Shown: positions 12,229-23,349 of the stretch, piece by piece
Position numbering within the stretch: position 1 is the stretch's first letter
How the letters are laid out: each line of letters begins with the position of its first letter
From: Monocercomonoides exilis
Taxonomy: Eukaryota > Preaxostyla > Oxymonadida > Polymastigidae
Assembly (NCBI GenBank): GCA_001643675.2
Contig: LSRY02000002.1
Coordinates: 1,075,001 to 1,139,000 of the forward strand
Length of the DNA: 64,000 nucleotides
Direction of reading: 5' to 3'
Notes under the pieces: model-generated
What the model was told of the DNA's origin: nothing
The model's input: only the letters and a program-made list of their open reading frames with translations
Database searches by the model: none
Program-made: the position numbers and the translations under genes

Positions 12229-13175
12229 TTAAAAATATGAATCATTTGGATAATAAGAATATACATCGGCAACTTCAAGCTTTTTCATTGAAAACATAAA
12301 TAAAAAAAGACTTAATGAAATGTTCTGTGCAAATGGAAGAATAAACTTAATTGAAAGAGAAAATTCCGTACTTGGAATTATCAGCCAAGCGGATATTGTT
12401 GCTTGAAGCTTTGCAATCTTCAATAAGAGATGTTCACTTCGGCTTTCCAATACAATTTCTTGATTGAAGGGCCAAATGGCGAAATTCCTGAAAGATACGA
12501 CGATCTTCGAAGGCTTTGTCGCTTCTGATAATGCTTCTTTTAAATTTTTACCAAATTGGCTCTGTTTGATTCGACATTTCTTTGTACAAAGTCTGTATCA
12601 AATGTGTAAATGATTTTCATTATGTTTGGATAAACATATTTATCCAGTAACTGCACGTTTTGCAAGTTGTGAAAAAGAAGGATCACGATATTGATCTCGT
12701 TTTCTTTATCCAATCCCAAAACATCTTTGTTCGTGTGGGTTGTGGCACCACACATATGCAGGCACGCAGGAAAGTTTGATAATCCAGAAAGTTTTCTTCT
12801 TCAATCAATTGAATCGACTTCAACATATTTGAATAGGTCAAAAAATAAAGAAGAATCCATTTTTTTCTTTGCAGTGGTAACAAATACAAAGTTATTGAAT
12901 TTTTCTCATGCATATTCATGAGGGATAAATGTGAAATGACTGATCAATGAAGTTTTGCAATGTTCTCCGTAAACAGAAATAAATCAAAGTGATGAAACAG
13001 ATACAGAAAGTGGTGTTTCTTGAGAGATTGGGCTGGAGCAATCGGGCAGAGAAATTATTTTGGTTGATTCAGTTGTGTCTCTTTTGATACAAGTTTCATC
13101 CAGATTAAATATTAATTGTGGAATATTTTTCTTCTTCTTATATAATTCTTCCAAATCTTCAAAAAGAGAACGCAA
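12229..13175 (-). pseudogene. Degenerate pogo-like (DDE_1 type) transposase, copy 1
   Basis: Read on the minus strand, the fragment starts with 'IPQLIFNLDET', the typical first catalytic Asp context of pogo/Tc1-mariner-related DDE_1 transposases. It continues through 'HFTFIPHEY' (weak counterpart of the 'G..lpP' block) and 'NIVILLFHNLQNVQLLDKYV' (degenerate version of the 'PxHtSH.lQPLD..vF' block), and ends with 'SFRNFAIWPFNQ' (typical 'aFr..Giwpfn' end). In-frame TGA codons follow 'VSVSSL' (near 12990), 'PHEYA' and 'DSID'. A TAA follows 'NLVKI', and a frameshift precedes the last block. The second Asp context is not conserved. It is clearly dead. The helix-turn-helix half is missing here; a separate fragment at 15.2 kb could be related. 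Confidence 0.6.
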
Positions 13176-13259
13176 AATGAGCCTTGTTGAGTGTTCGATT
13201 CTGTTTATAGGATGTTTTGCTGGCTTTTTTAATGAAGACCATTTTATATTGGATTAGAA

Positions 13260-15200
13260 AAATTATCCCACTTTTTGTTTGCAGCCTATTGATTTCCACT
13301 TTCGTTCTTTTTTGAAGAATAAATGAAACTTGCCTATTTGAAATAAAAAACCAATTTATTTTTTTCTAATGAATAATTCAAATAACATTTGTGCATAACT
13401 TTTCCGTTGTTCCTTTAAGATGGTGTGTTTATTTCCTTTTTTTTACAAACAATGGTACTTCATCCCGAAACATGAAAAGTCGTTTGACAATGTTGTCCAT
13501 TGATTCCAACATTATAAACGATTGCTTCCACTTTCAAAGCTCTTTTGTACGCACATTTTGATTTTAATCTGGCTATGAAAACGTTTAAAACTTTGAGACC
13601 TTCTTTTTGTATTATTTTCATGATTTTCAGCTCCTTGGTTGTTTCTTTCTTTTATTAGATCAAGCAAAATTTTAACAAATTTGTTAATATTTAACTTTAC
13701 AAATTGTTGTTAATTTTTTAATATATATTCATATTCTGGCATTTTTGGAAAAAGCTCAAAAATTTTCACTTCAAATAGAATTCGAAAAACACATGAATAA
13801 AAATAAAACTGTTCAAAACAATTTTAATTCCATAATAATAAATGTGTGTTTTTTTCACCATTGTATTGCAAATTTGAAGAGTTTCAAATAAAAATGTTAT
13901 TTAAATTGGTAATATTTTTTGATGTCATATTTTTTCTTACAAAAATATCTGTACAAAATTTTCCCTTGAATATCAATAAAAGATCACTGAAAAATGAAAA
14001 GGTTTATTAAAAACATCTTCATCTTTATTTGAGCATAAACATTTATTTTTAAAAACAGTTGTGATGAATTCAGCATTTGAACACAAAATCTCTTCACAAT
14101 GACAAACAAACTTTGAAAAATGAACACCTCGAAAAAAGTTTTGATTTCAAAGATAATCACACAAATATTTTTTCAATCGTATTCATAATGTGCAAAATAT
14201 TGTGCTTCAAGCATTTTCATTGAAAAATGATGAACTTTTCATTGACTTTATTACATCAAAAAACACAATAAAAATTGGTTCATTTTTTGACATTCGTGAA
14301 ATGTTGGAACACTTTCTGTTATGATTTCAACGATGCCTGTTTGCAGATTCGAAAATCATATTTATTTTGAAATCTGAGAAAGCGAAATAAAGTTATGAGT
14401 GAAGCTATTTTTCAATGCCTTGTGCAAAAATAACTTGAAAGTCCGAATTTTCCCCTATAAATGTTTATTAGAATATTGAAACGGGATAATCACAAGCGAA
14501 ATCGATTCTTCTTATTTTTGTAATAATTTGAAAACGAACAAATTTGCATTCAAACAAGAAATCCAACAACAAATCATAACAAAAACCACAAAGGTTAAGT
14601 TTAATAGCAACAACTCAGGTCAAAACTCTCGTAACTTATTACTCGTAAAAATATGAGCAACTCTTTGATTATTAAAGTCTATGAAAAAAGTATTAATTTG
14701 CTTTCAAAAATAAGAGAAATATTTTCTTGAGAAGAAAATGATCAATTTTTGAAAGTTTCAAATAACTGTTGGTGGAAAATGCGGTTGAAAAAGTTATTTT
14801 GTGAGAGGAAAATTTAAATGAACGTATCATAATGAGAAATAAGAAATATTCAAACATGTCTAAGCTCAATTCATGTGGGTTTTTTTCCATTAACAAATTT
14901 ATCAACAGAAAAATTTTCTGAACCTTTGTAATTTATACAGCAGTTTGTTCCAAAAACAATATCAAAAATATTTCATAATTTTATATAATCAGAAGAAATA
15001 ATTTGAATATTAAGTTATTAATTATTCATAAATAGCTGTTTGTGAACAAATTTCAATCTCATTAATTGAAACTTAACTTAAAAAGAATTAGATAAAAGGT
15101 GTAATAATAGACCCTTCAAAAAAACACTCCAAACCCTCTTCATTGTTTGATTGCAATATCCGACTTCCGATTATTTTCATTTCCGTCACAAAAGATCTTC
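13260..15200. other. AT-rich non-coding stretch
   Basis: No gene is supported. It contains the longest copy of the dispersed repeat (13985-14460, listed separately). The 70-codon minus-strand frame at 14693-14905 has no recognisable features. Confidence 0.5.
13985..14460 (+). repeat. Dispersed repeat, longest copy
   Basis: The 3' half (14200-14460) parallels 20425-20675 and, inverted, 7130-7415: GCATTTTCATTGAAAAAT, then TTTATTTTGAAATCTG, GTTATGAGTGAAG, TTGTGCA-AAAA, CTTGAAAGTCC, and ATTTTCCCC. The 5' half (13985-14160) parallels 11085-11275. Sequence similarity is visible but interrupted. Probably an old mobile element without coding capacity. Confidence 0.55.
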
Positions 15201-15219
15201 GAAATAAAAAAAGAAATAT

Positions 15220-15436
15220 GCTGTAACGTGGAAAACTGCTGTTGGATCCAAAGCTATTTCAAACGGTGCATGGGAAAGAGGAATAGTGGCGATGAAAGCA
15301 AATCTGGAAGTGGGGAAAATGGACCGCCCATCAATAATTACAAGTGAACAACTGGAAAGAGTTGAAAACCTAGTCATTGCACTTTTTTCTGAACAAAAAA
15401 ATGTTAGAGTGAAAAACATTCAATCGATGGTTTGAC
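15220..15436 (+). pseudogene. Fragment resembling the N-terminal DNA-binding part of a pogo/CENP-B-type transposase
   Basis: A plus-strand frame reads 'AISNGAWERGIVAMKANLEV', then 'DRPSIITSEQLERVENLVIA' and 'VRVKNIQSMV', ending in TGA. The 'RPSxxTxEQ...lv..i' arrangement resembles the linker between the two helix-turn-helix units of pogo-like transposases. No catalytic domain follows, and upstream sequence is not clearly coding. Assignment is tentative; it could belong with the catalytic fragment at 12.2-13.2 kb after rearrangement. Confidence 0.3.
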
Positions 15437-15439
15437 GAG

Positions 15440-16383
15440 TTGATCTTTTTATTTATTTTTCAATATTTTTTTTTCTGAGACAAATGCAATTGCAGAGCTT
15501 TTATCTTTCAAGATTGAATTTGTCTATTTTCTCATTTTCTCATTCATTTTCAAAAAAAAAGAGTTGTTAAAGATTCTATCACTAACCATCCTTGCTTATT
15601 ATCAAATATTGACTATAATTATTTTATTTATATAACAGTTGTTTTTGTCAATTACTAATTTGTCTATCTTTTGATTGGAAAATCCTTCATCATTATCGAC
15701 TTTTAGTATATCTTCATAAAAAAACAGAAAAAACGGGATTCATTCCAAAATTTGACCAACACTTCATTTCATCCTTTTTGCCTCAAAACACTTCAAAAAC
15801 AAAAGTTTCTCTAATTCATTCCTTCTTCGACACATGCAAAATGAGAAAAGTGAAAATTTCTAAAAGCGTTCAAATTGCAAAAACACTCAACTGAGTTCCC
15901 AATCTTTTCCTCCAGATTCGAACCGGATTCGATAGGAAAGAGGTTTCTGAGAAAAAGAACATGTTGATTTCTTATTAACAAGAAAAAAAGTCATTTAAAT
16001 ACTCAAATTATATATATTACACTCTAAATATAATCAATTCGCTTCAATCATTGGATTAATTAATATTTTCTCTATGGAAGTTTCAAATTAAACAGAAAAC
16101 GTCTGATTCAAAGCATGGCTGAGTGGAACAACATTTGTTGAAAACAATGAATTCTTCTTTTTTTTGGATATTTATCAATTAACTTTTAAAAATCACTCAA
16201 AGAAAGTGGACTTGTGAATGTCTTTTAATAAACTCCTATTAAAGAACAAATCTTCAAAGAAAGCTTCAAAAAAAAAAATCAAAACAGTGAAACAGGAGAA
16301 AAAATCGTTTCCATTGTCATGCTCGAGAAAAACAAGACATACAAAAAGAGGCGAATGGTGAACAATTAACTCGATCATATGTG
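15440..16383. other. AT-rich non-coding stretch
   Basis: Nothing recognisable is seen. Short frames only. It ends at the outer edge of the 3.7-kb inverted duplication. Confidence 0.5.
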
Positions 16384-19300
16384 TGATTATTTTTTGAGAT
16401 CGCAAAAAATTTCGATGTTATTGAAAATTTTATCTTTGCTATTTTTGCCTTTTTCTCGTTTTCAATTATATTGTGTTAATATCCATGAAATTTCTAACCG
16501 TAAGATTGTTGAAAATTCGGAAATAGTTCCATGTTTGCAAAAGCATCTTTGAAGGAATACTTTATTCGTTATGGGACAGATCAACAGTTTTTCAATCTTT
16601 TCACTTCTCAACAGAGAAAAGGAATCCACACAAGTTACGCAATTCTCTGTTCCTGTGCTCGTCAGCCACGCTCACCATTGACAGATTCGAGTTTTGGAAC
16701 AGCAGCAGCTTAGCTGTTGAGTACAGGATCATTTACGTAACAAATGGGAAAGCGGAATTGAATGGATGCAAAATGAAGGACTTTGCAATGGGAAATGCTG
16801 AGATTATTGCACTTGACGGAAACGATGCTGAGTGTTCAATTGAAGGAATGGAAGTATCCAAGCTGAGCAGAGAAGGAAAAGGAGCACTGCTTTTTGTTAC
16901 AAGAGAGAAAAATTTGGAGATTGAGAACAGCAGCATTGAGAATACAACAATGCTCAACAGCAGCCACATTACAATTAATTCACTGGCAAATGGTCTTCTG
17001 AAGAATGTGACATTTTCGAATCTGAGCAGAACAAACGGAGATGGAGGAGTGATTGTGGGTGAATTGGGTGCTGGCGGGGTGTTGAGTGTGGAGAACTGCT
17101 CATTTATTAGCTGTATTTGCTATTCTGGGAGAACGATTGGAGGGTGCGTGCTGATGGATGTCAAAGAAAATGGTGTATTCCGATTCGAGAGAACCAAAGT
17201 GGAGTTCTGCATTGTGTCCAGCGGAGATGGATTTAGTGGAGGGCTGTTCCTCACATTCACCTCTTCACACGTCGATTACTCGATAAGGAACAACACATTC
17301 GAGAACAACGGAGCATTGTGCGGGAAGGATGCGTATGTTGTCTGTGAAGAGCCAGGGGCAGCAATCCTTCTGATGTATTGGAATGGGTCAGCTTCTGAAG
17401 GCACTGCCCCTGACTGCCTATGAGTGCGCAGTCTGTCTGAGCCAGCAGACGGAGGTGTCACAATGATCGACTATCTGTTCCCTCCACCGACTTCGTTTGT
17501 GTTTGTGGATGGCGGTGACTCAGCCGTCGAGAACTGTGGATCGAAGCGGAGCCCATGCACTTCAGTGGAGATGGGCTTTTATATAATGAATTCTTTTCAT
17601 TCGATCATACTGCTCGAAGGAAACAGCCCCATTGATGCTGTTGTGAACGGCGCGGAATCTTAATTCCCGTCCAAAGCAATGCCAAAACAAAAGCAATGAT
17701 ATTTGGAAGAAATGGAAAGTTCGAGCTGGTTGAAGGAAGTCGCTCAACCACCCTTTCATTTTCCAAGCTTTGCTTTGTGCTTCCATCGTCTCCAAATCCT
17801 TCACCTGACATAGGTTCACTTGTGGAAGTTAGCATTGGTCAATGCTCATTCTTAGATTGCATATTTGAGCAAGGAAGCGGCAGAAATTCCAATCCTTCGA
17901 AATGAATTGTTTCAGGAGGAGGCGGAGTTGTGCATTTTGCCTCTTGCACTCTTGGAGTGATTCCATTTCAGTCAGGTGGAATAGCTTTGATTGAAGGGGC
18001 ATCGCTCTCTTTGGAGTCTTGCAGTTTTTCTTCTGTTTCATCTGATGCTCCAAACGGATTAATTGCTGGAAGAGACAATTGTGATATCATACTGAAGGAT
18101 ACAGGATTCGCGAATTGCGAGACAAGAAACGGTCATGTGTTGGAAATTATTTGCCCGAAATCAGTGCATAAAAGCGGAGCATGCACATTTGATGGATGCT
18201 CTTCGATAAAAGGAGATGGAGGAATTCTTAATTGCATTCCTGAAGCAGAGGGATCTTTGATAATGAACAAAACATCAATTGTGTCTTGTGTAGTGAATGC
18301 TGTTACTGGGAGAGGAGGCGGAATCTATCTCGATTTGAAGGGAAGCATTAATAATTATTTATTTTCTGGAATAACATTTCGCAGAAATGAGGCATTTGAT
18401 AAAAAAGACATGTTTGTTAGAAGTGCTGATTTGAACGCGTCAATCATTCCATCTCTGTTTGATTTCGAGTATTTTGGAGCAGATGGAGAGATAAAAGTCG
18501 ATCTGAAAGGAAAATATGAAACACATTTTATGAGCCCATCTGCGGATCTGCTGATTTTTTTGGTGAAATATTCTTCGTCGACAATAAGCGTTGGATCGGC
18601 TGAAATCAACTTTATCTGGTGTGGAAAGGCAGAAATACCTTGTCACTCGTTGTGGTGGGGCATCAACAACTTGCAAGCATCTGAAGACTCGCAGTCGTGC
18701 TTTGTTGAAATTCTGGATGAAGTGGCAATATGCGAGTGCTATGAATTTGGCCTTTCTCAGCTCAGTATTGGATTGCCTGCCGCAGCTGCTTCACCTGCAT
18801 TCGCCAGACTGTCAATTTATCAAACAACAGGTGGATCGAGCCAATCGATTTTCAGCTCGAATAATTCGCTTTCGTTTTCTTCTGTGCAGTTCCATCTGCC
18901 AGCGTTCTTCTCAAATGGACAGTCTTCCGTTGTTTCGTCGTCTGACGGATATCTCACCTTCAACTCAGCCTCGTTCCATTCGGTTGCCACTTCTGTGCTG
19001 GAATATGTTCTGCTATTGAACAAAAGAGGAACAGTGGAGCTGTTGAATGTATCTGCTTCTTCGTTGGTGTTTGTGAACTGCCCCTTCGCACTTTCGTCTT
19101 ATGTCACGCTCGAGGAGTGCTGCTTCCACAACATTTGCTCTCCCACAAGCACAGAAGGCGGTGCAATGTCTGTCTATCTGGAGCAATCAGACCTGCTGCG
19201 CGTGAAGGGCTGCCGAGCTGAGCTGTGCAAATGCCCCACAGGAAGAGGCAGAGGAGGGTTTTTGTATATCGACTGCTCGAAGTCTGCAGTAGAAAAACCC

Positions 19301-20084
19301 TTCAGATTCGAAGGCAACATGGTGTTCGAAGCAAACGATGCGCAACTTGGCAAAAACATATTTATTGCATCTGCAGAATTGAACGCTTCAGTCACTTTGG
19401 CAACATTTGCATTTTCATTCGAGTCGATGAAAGAAGACAGCAATGCGTTTGTGGGGATAGAAGCAGAAAGCGAAGAACTGGATTTATTCCGATATTTGGT
19501 TCCGTATTCCGCTTCAACAATCCGTCTGTCAGACGCTGGGGCAGATGTGATGAGATGCGGAAACGCAGATAATCCATGCTGCTCGTTCTGGAAAGGGATG
19601 CAGCAGATCAGCAACGAGGCCTTGCCAAAGCTCATTTCCATTACCAAATCCACTGAAGTTGCCAACACCTTCACTCTCTCCAACTTCACCATCTTATCAA
19701 GCTCATTGGAAGAAGAAGAAAAACGGGAGTTGAAGCTTCTGTTTATAGAAAAGGCAGGAGAAGCATCTGATCCGTTTTTGCGATGAGTAGGCGAGCTTTC
19801 GTTGAAGCTTATAACGCTTGTAATTGTATCATCCTTCAACGATTCTGCAACAGCTTTGGTTCAGTGCGAGGATGGGGTGCTGAGTCTGGCGCTGTGTGTG
19901 TTTGGAACAGAAGCAGGGCTGGGTGGAATGCGGCAGAGCAGGTGCAGTTTTGCTGTCTGCTTGAAAGGGAAACTTTCACTTGTGGATGTGTCAGTGGAGT
20001 CGGCCAGCATCGCAAAAAGCGCGATTGTTGTGGGCTCTGCTGTTTGTGAGATCATCAACTTCACATGCTCGTTATCGAATAATT
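16384..20084 (+). repeat. Left arm of a 3,701-bp inverted duplication
   Basis: Each base n of this arm pairs with base 44918-n on the opposite strand. Every open frame inside the arm reappears in 24834-28534 with an identical translation, and the arms have equal length with no visible gap. The outer edge (TGATTATTTTTTGAG) and the inner edge (GTTATCGAATAATT) were located by direct comparison. Beyond the outer edge a short CATATG similarity remains. Confidence 0.95.
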
Positions 20085-20300
20085 TTGATGAAAGCGTTCT
20101 GGAAGAATAAGAAGTTGCAGGATCAGCAATAGGTGTAAATGCGAATGAAAAAAGCGAATTGAGATTGGTTACATCAGCAATTTCATTAGTGAGCAGAATA
20201 GACAACGTGGTATCAGTCTGCGACAGCAAAAGCAAAAGATGTTTTCTATTGAGATGGATAGATTCCAGAATGTTTTCAACCAAAGGAAGAATCGAACCAT
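16414..20300 (+). pseudogene. Broken pectin-lyase-like (beta-helix) surface protein gene, left copy
   Basis: A start at 16414 gives a hydrophobic signal-peptide-like leader ('MLLKILSLLFLPFSRFQL'). The main frame resumes after a shift near 16.5 kb, with 'NSLFLCSSATLTIDRFEFWN' and then beta-helix turns ('DGGVIVGELGAGGVLSVENC', 'GRGGGIYLDLKGS', 'EGGAMSVYLEQSD', 'GRGRGGFLYIDC'). The 'CG....PC' linkers typical of the family occur at 'ENCGSKRSPC', 'CGKAEIPC' and 'CGNADNPC'. In-frame TGA stops lie at 17421-17423, 17903-17905 and 19784-19786 and a TAA at 20108-20110; a frameshift lies near 17650. The longest open part is 618 codons (17930-19786). The last 200 bp extend beyond the arm into the spacer, so the left copy is longer than the right one. 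Intact relatives are secreted or membrane-anchored glycoproteins; this copy would not give a full product under the standard code. Confidence 0.8.
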
Positions 20301-20305
20301 GATTC

Positions 20306-20940
20306 ATGAAAATTTATTTTCTCTTTTATCTTTGTTACAAATGTATTTCAATGAAAAATAAAAAAACACGTTTATTTATGTCTTTGATTCATTCATATGG
20401 GACAAAATATTTGACTTCAGGCATTTTCATTGAAAAATTATGCACTTTTGATGAACTTTTTGTGATCAAAATTTTTCAACAAAATTTGTTCATTTTTATG
20501 AATTCGTTTGAGATCACAAAAAATAATGTTGCTAAATCATTCACTTTTGTTGACTGATATGAAAATAAAATTTATTTTGAAATCTGGTCAAGTTTTAAAA
20601 TGTTATGAGTGAAGAAATTTTTTAATTGTATTGTGCATAAAAAGCTTGAAAGTCCATATTTTCCCCCATATTTTCAAAAAATATGAAAAAAAGTGTTAAG
20701 ATCATGATCAGAAACCGAATTATTATTAATGAGAAAAGTCGTTGATCGCATTAATCGGCAGGATATCAAAAAGATAATCTTCAAATAACAAGCATGAAAA
20801 ACTTCATTAATGCGTACCTGGGAAATATCGCATCGTATCCAGGTCCGGAAAAAACAATGATCAGTTGTTTTTTCTATTGTGTGATATCTTGTCTCACATT
20901 CTTTCAACAGAAAGAAAGTTAAGCATACACAAAAATGAGC
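20306..20940. repeat. Dispersed-repeat copy in the palindrome spacer
   Basis: Positions 20390-20680 match the repeat at 14200-14460: GCATTTTCATTGAAAAAT, TTTATTTTGAAATCTGG, GTTATGAGTGAAG, GCTTGAAAGTCC, and an end at ATTTTCCCCCATATTTT. A 77-codon minus-strand frame (20674-20907) overlaps its end without recognisable features. Confidence 0.5.
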
Positions 20941-20943
20941 TTA

Positions 20944-22419
20944 TTAATCAATAAAAAAGTCATCATTGATTGGAGACGAAAATGCAAACGAATCTCGAAC
21001 AAGGTTGCGTCTTCTTTTTAGCATGTATTTTGAAAAACTTGATAAATTCAAACATTGTGATTCTTGCTGCTTTTGTGTAACAATCCTGTGTGATTTCTCT
21101 TTCTCCTTCTTAATTTGAACTTCAAGAGCTATTAATGAACGCTGAGGAATAAAGCTTACAGCAGATCCGCATATGCTTGTTCCTCGACTTTTGAAATACA
21201 AATAATCTCTTTGATGTGGGTTGATTAAATAAGAATATGATTTGTTGTTTGATGATATGGATTCTTCAAAAAATCTCTGAATGATTGTTTCACAAGATCC
21301 GTTCTCTTTCATTTTTTCCGTTGAAATTGAATCTGATGGCAAGTGCTATTGGGATTTTTTCAAAGATGAAGAAGAGAATAAGTCTGCATTCTTATTTAAA
21401 AATGAAATTAAATTAAAAACATTTTCAAGTTTTTGGTTAGATAAGTGATTCCGAATAAATATGACAAACATTCCAAACTCTGCATCACAAAGATTCTTAC
21501 CGTGGTGTTCCGCAAAGAAGCTCACCTTGCGTTTTGAGTTTCGAAAGAAAGTTTTTTTGTGAGAAAAAAGATAGTACAAATTATATTTGTTTTTGTTATG
21601 AGCTCCTGAATCACGAAAAAAACTTAGACGTATTTAAATTCTTGAAAGCTGATGATAACAACACAGATGTCAGACAGTTGATAACAAAAGCATGATTATT
21701 GTTTGGATTATCAGACAAAAAGTTGTAGATTTTTTGTTCAAAACACTATTCGTTTTTTGAAAAGAGATTATAGCAATGTCAGAAACTTGACGAAAGATGT
21801 TAAAATCATCTTGAGCCTGAGTCGCTGTGATCGATGTCCTCAACTTCTCTTTGAAATCAAAAAGACAAATCACCTCACTTTCTTTTATAAAAGATAAACA
21901 GTCATTGAAATGATCACGTTGTAATTGAGAAATCACTTGATGTGTTTTCAAAACCATGAAAGTAATTTCTAAATCTCTTTGAAGTTTTTCCACTAATTGA
22001 AGAGTTTTCCTTTTGTTTTCTATTTGTTTCTGCACGTTATACTGTTGGTATATATCGATTCTTCTTATTGCTTTTGTAAATTGAACAGTCATTTTGTGGA
22101 ATTGTGACAACGACATTACCATTCCCGTTTGTTCCATTAATTCTTTCCAAAGTTGGTTTTTTGGCTTGAAAATTTGTCTTTTCTGAAATGGAGAGAAAAC
22201 TCGAACACCTTTAAATCTTTGAACCATTGAAGGAGATAGTGAAAAGCTTCTTTCTTGTGTAGTCATTTTCTCTGTTAAATGTGAGGATCTTTGCATGGAC
22301 CCAAGAACTGTTTCTTTGAAAGAATTGGAATTAGTCATAGAAATATTTTCATGAGTGATTAAAGTGTCAACTCCTCCTTTTGTCATTTTCAAAGTTTCAT
22401 AGCCATCTTTATTTTTCAT
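20944..22419 (-). pseudogene. DDE-type transposase (D-G-H / E-HHGK family), copy 2
   Basis: The first part is a 249-codon frame (22419-21670) with 'ERSFSLSPSMVQRFKGVRVF', a Gln/Lys-rich helical stretch and 'EVICLFDFKEKLRTSITATQ', where the Asp of FDFKE is the candidate first catalytic residue. After a frameshift come 'FRDSGAHNKNKYNLYYLF' (candidate second Asp) and 'SFFAEHHGKNLCDAEFGMF' (candidate third acidic residue). A TAG (21348-21346) is crossed in frame into a further 132 codons ending at 20944. Copy 1 at 10.2-11.0 kb shares all three blocks. The superfamily is not assigned. It lies in the palindrome spacer, about 100 bp downstream of and co-oriented with the USP-like frame, suggesting both belong to one element. 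Terminal repeats were not identified. Confidence 0.6.
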
Positions 22420-22515
22420 ACAAATTGATAAAGATGGTTTTTACCCATCTGTTAATAATGACTTCCATTTTTCAATTAGCATTTTCTCTTCGAAATTGTC
22501 AATTTAAAAATCATT

Positions 22516-23349
22516 TCACAATTTCCATGTTGAGTTAATATAGTTTATTCGACGTTCAAGAGCCACATTATGAAAAGAAATATTCTGCAATGGTTAGTGG
22601 TCAATTATTCCAACAAGATCGTATTTGACAACTCTTCCGCAATTCGCATTTTCAATTGAGAATTTTTCTCTTTGATGGTTCACAACTGAACATTTATGCA
22701 TTTCGGAATCTGAGGACATAATAAATGAAAGCTCTGTTGTTTTGTGGATATCTGAGCATCTTTCATGAGACAATGAAATAACGGAAGGAAATGAATTGCA
22801 AAACAAGTTTCGGCTGACACTTGAATGTTTTCTGCAGGTTGAACAATAAATTCTGTTTGAATCGTCCAACATTTCTGTTGTGAATTCTTTTCTCAACCCT
22901 TAACAGGGAGAAAAACTGAAAATTGCTATCACAAATGATTCATCGTTTTGTTGAATTGACTCTTCCCCACATGAACAACATTTAGTAGAATACGATGTTG
23001 AAAAAATGAAGTTTCTTTTTTGAATACAACCATTTCGTTGTATAATGTTATTCATTTTGGAATAGGCATCCGAAATGTTTTGAGGTTGTCTTGCTTCATA
23101 GCAATAACATTGTTCCCATTGATCCACGTATTCATTGTTTCAACTGACTGAGAATCCATTCACTTTTAAAATTTTATTTGAAATTTGAAAAATTTTTGAA
23201 GATAATTGTTTCTTTTGATTTATTTTTGTTATTTCACTATCACAAAGTTGGAATACAGCAGACAGGCATAGTAACAATGAAGATAAGCAACACGTATTTC
23301 CGAAATTTGTCATTTCTTTTGAGTGTGTGAGATAAGAAGAAGGTTTCAA
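22516..23349 (-). pseudogene. Ubiquitin-specific protease (USP, peptidase C19)-like reading frame
   Basis: One frame reads through three blocks. The first holds the USP cysteine box 'MTNFGNTCCLSSLLLCL' with the catalytic Cys. The second has a CxxC pair ('KCCSCGEE') followed by 'FVIAIFSFSPC'. The third has a second CxxC pair ('IYCSTCRKH'), 'FCNSFPSVISLSHERC' (counterpart of the conserved 'FP.vL...l.R' strand) and 'VKYDLVGIIDH' (counterpart of 'Y.L.gii.H.G'). This order is that of USP catalytic domains, which hydrolyse ubiquitin isopeptide bonds. The frame is crossed by TGA (23142-23140), TAA (22902-22900) and TAA (22596-22594), and ends at TGA 22516-22518. The GHY histidine box is not seen, so the copy is truncated or inactive. 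It is co-oriented with the neighbouring transposase. Confidence 0.6.

Noticed and set aside
16511-16537. A 27-base GTAAG...TAG intron near the start of the palindrome gene
   Set aside because: It would join frames but is too short for a normal spliceosomal intron; a frameshift in a pseudogene is simpler.
16414-20300. TGA as a sense codon in the palindrome gene
   Set aside because: The giant surface gene and the two intact minus-strand genes all end at TGA, so in-frame TGA here is better explained as damage, consistent with the frameshift in the same copy.
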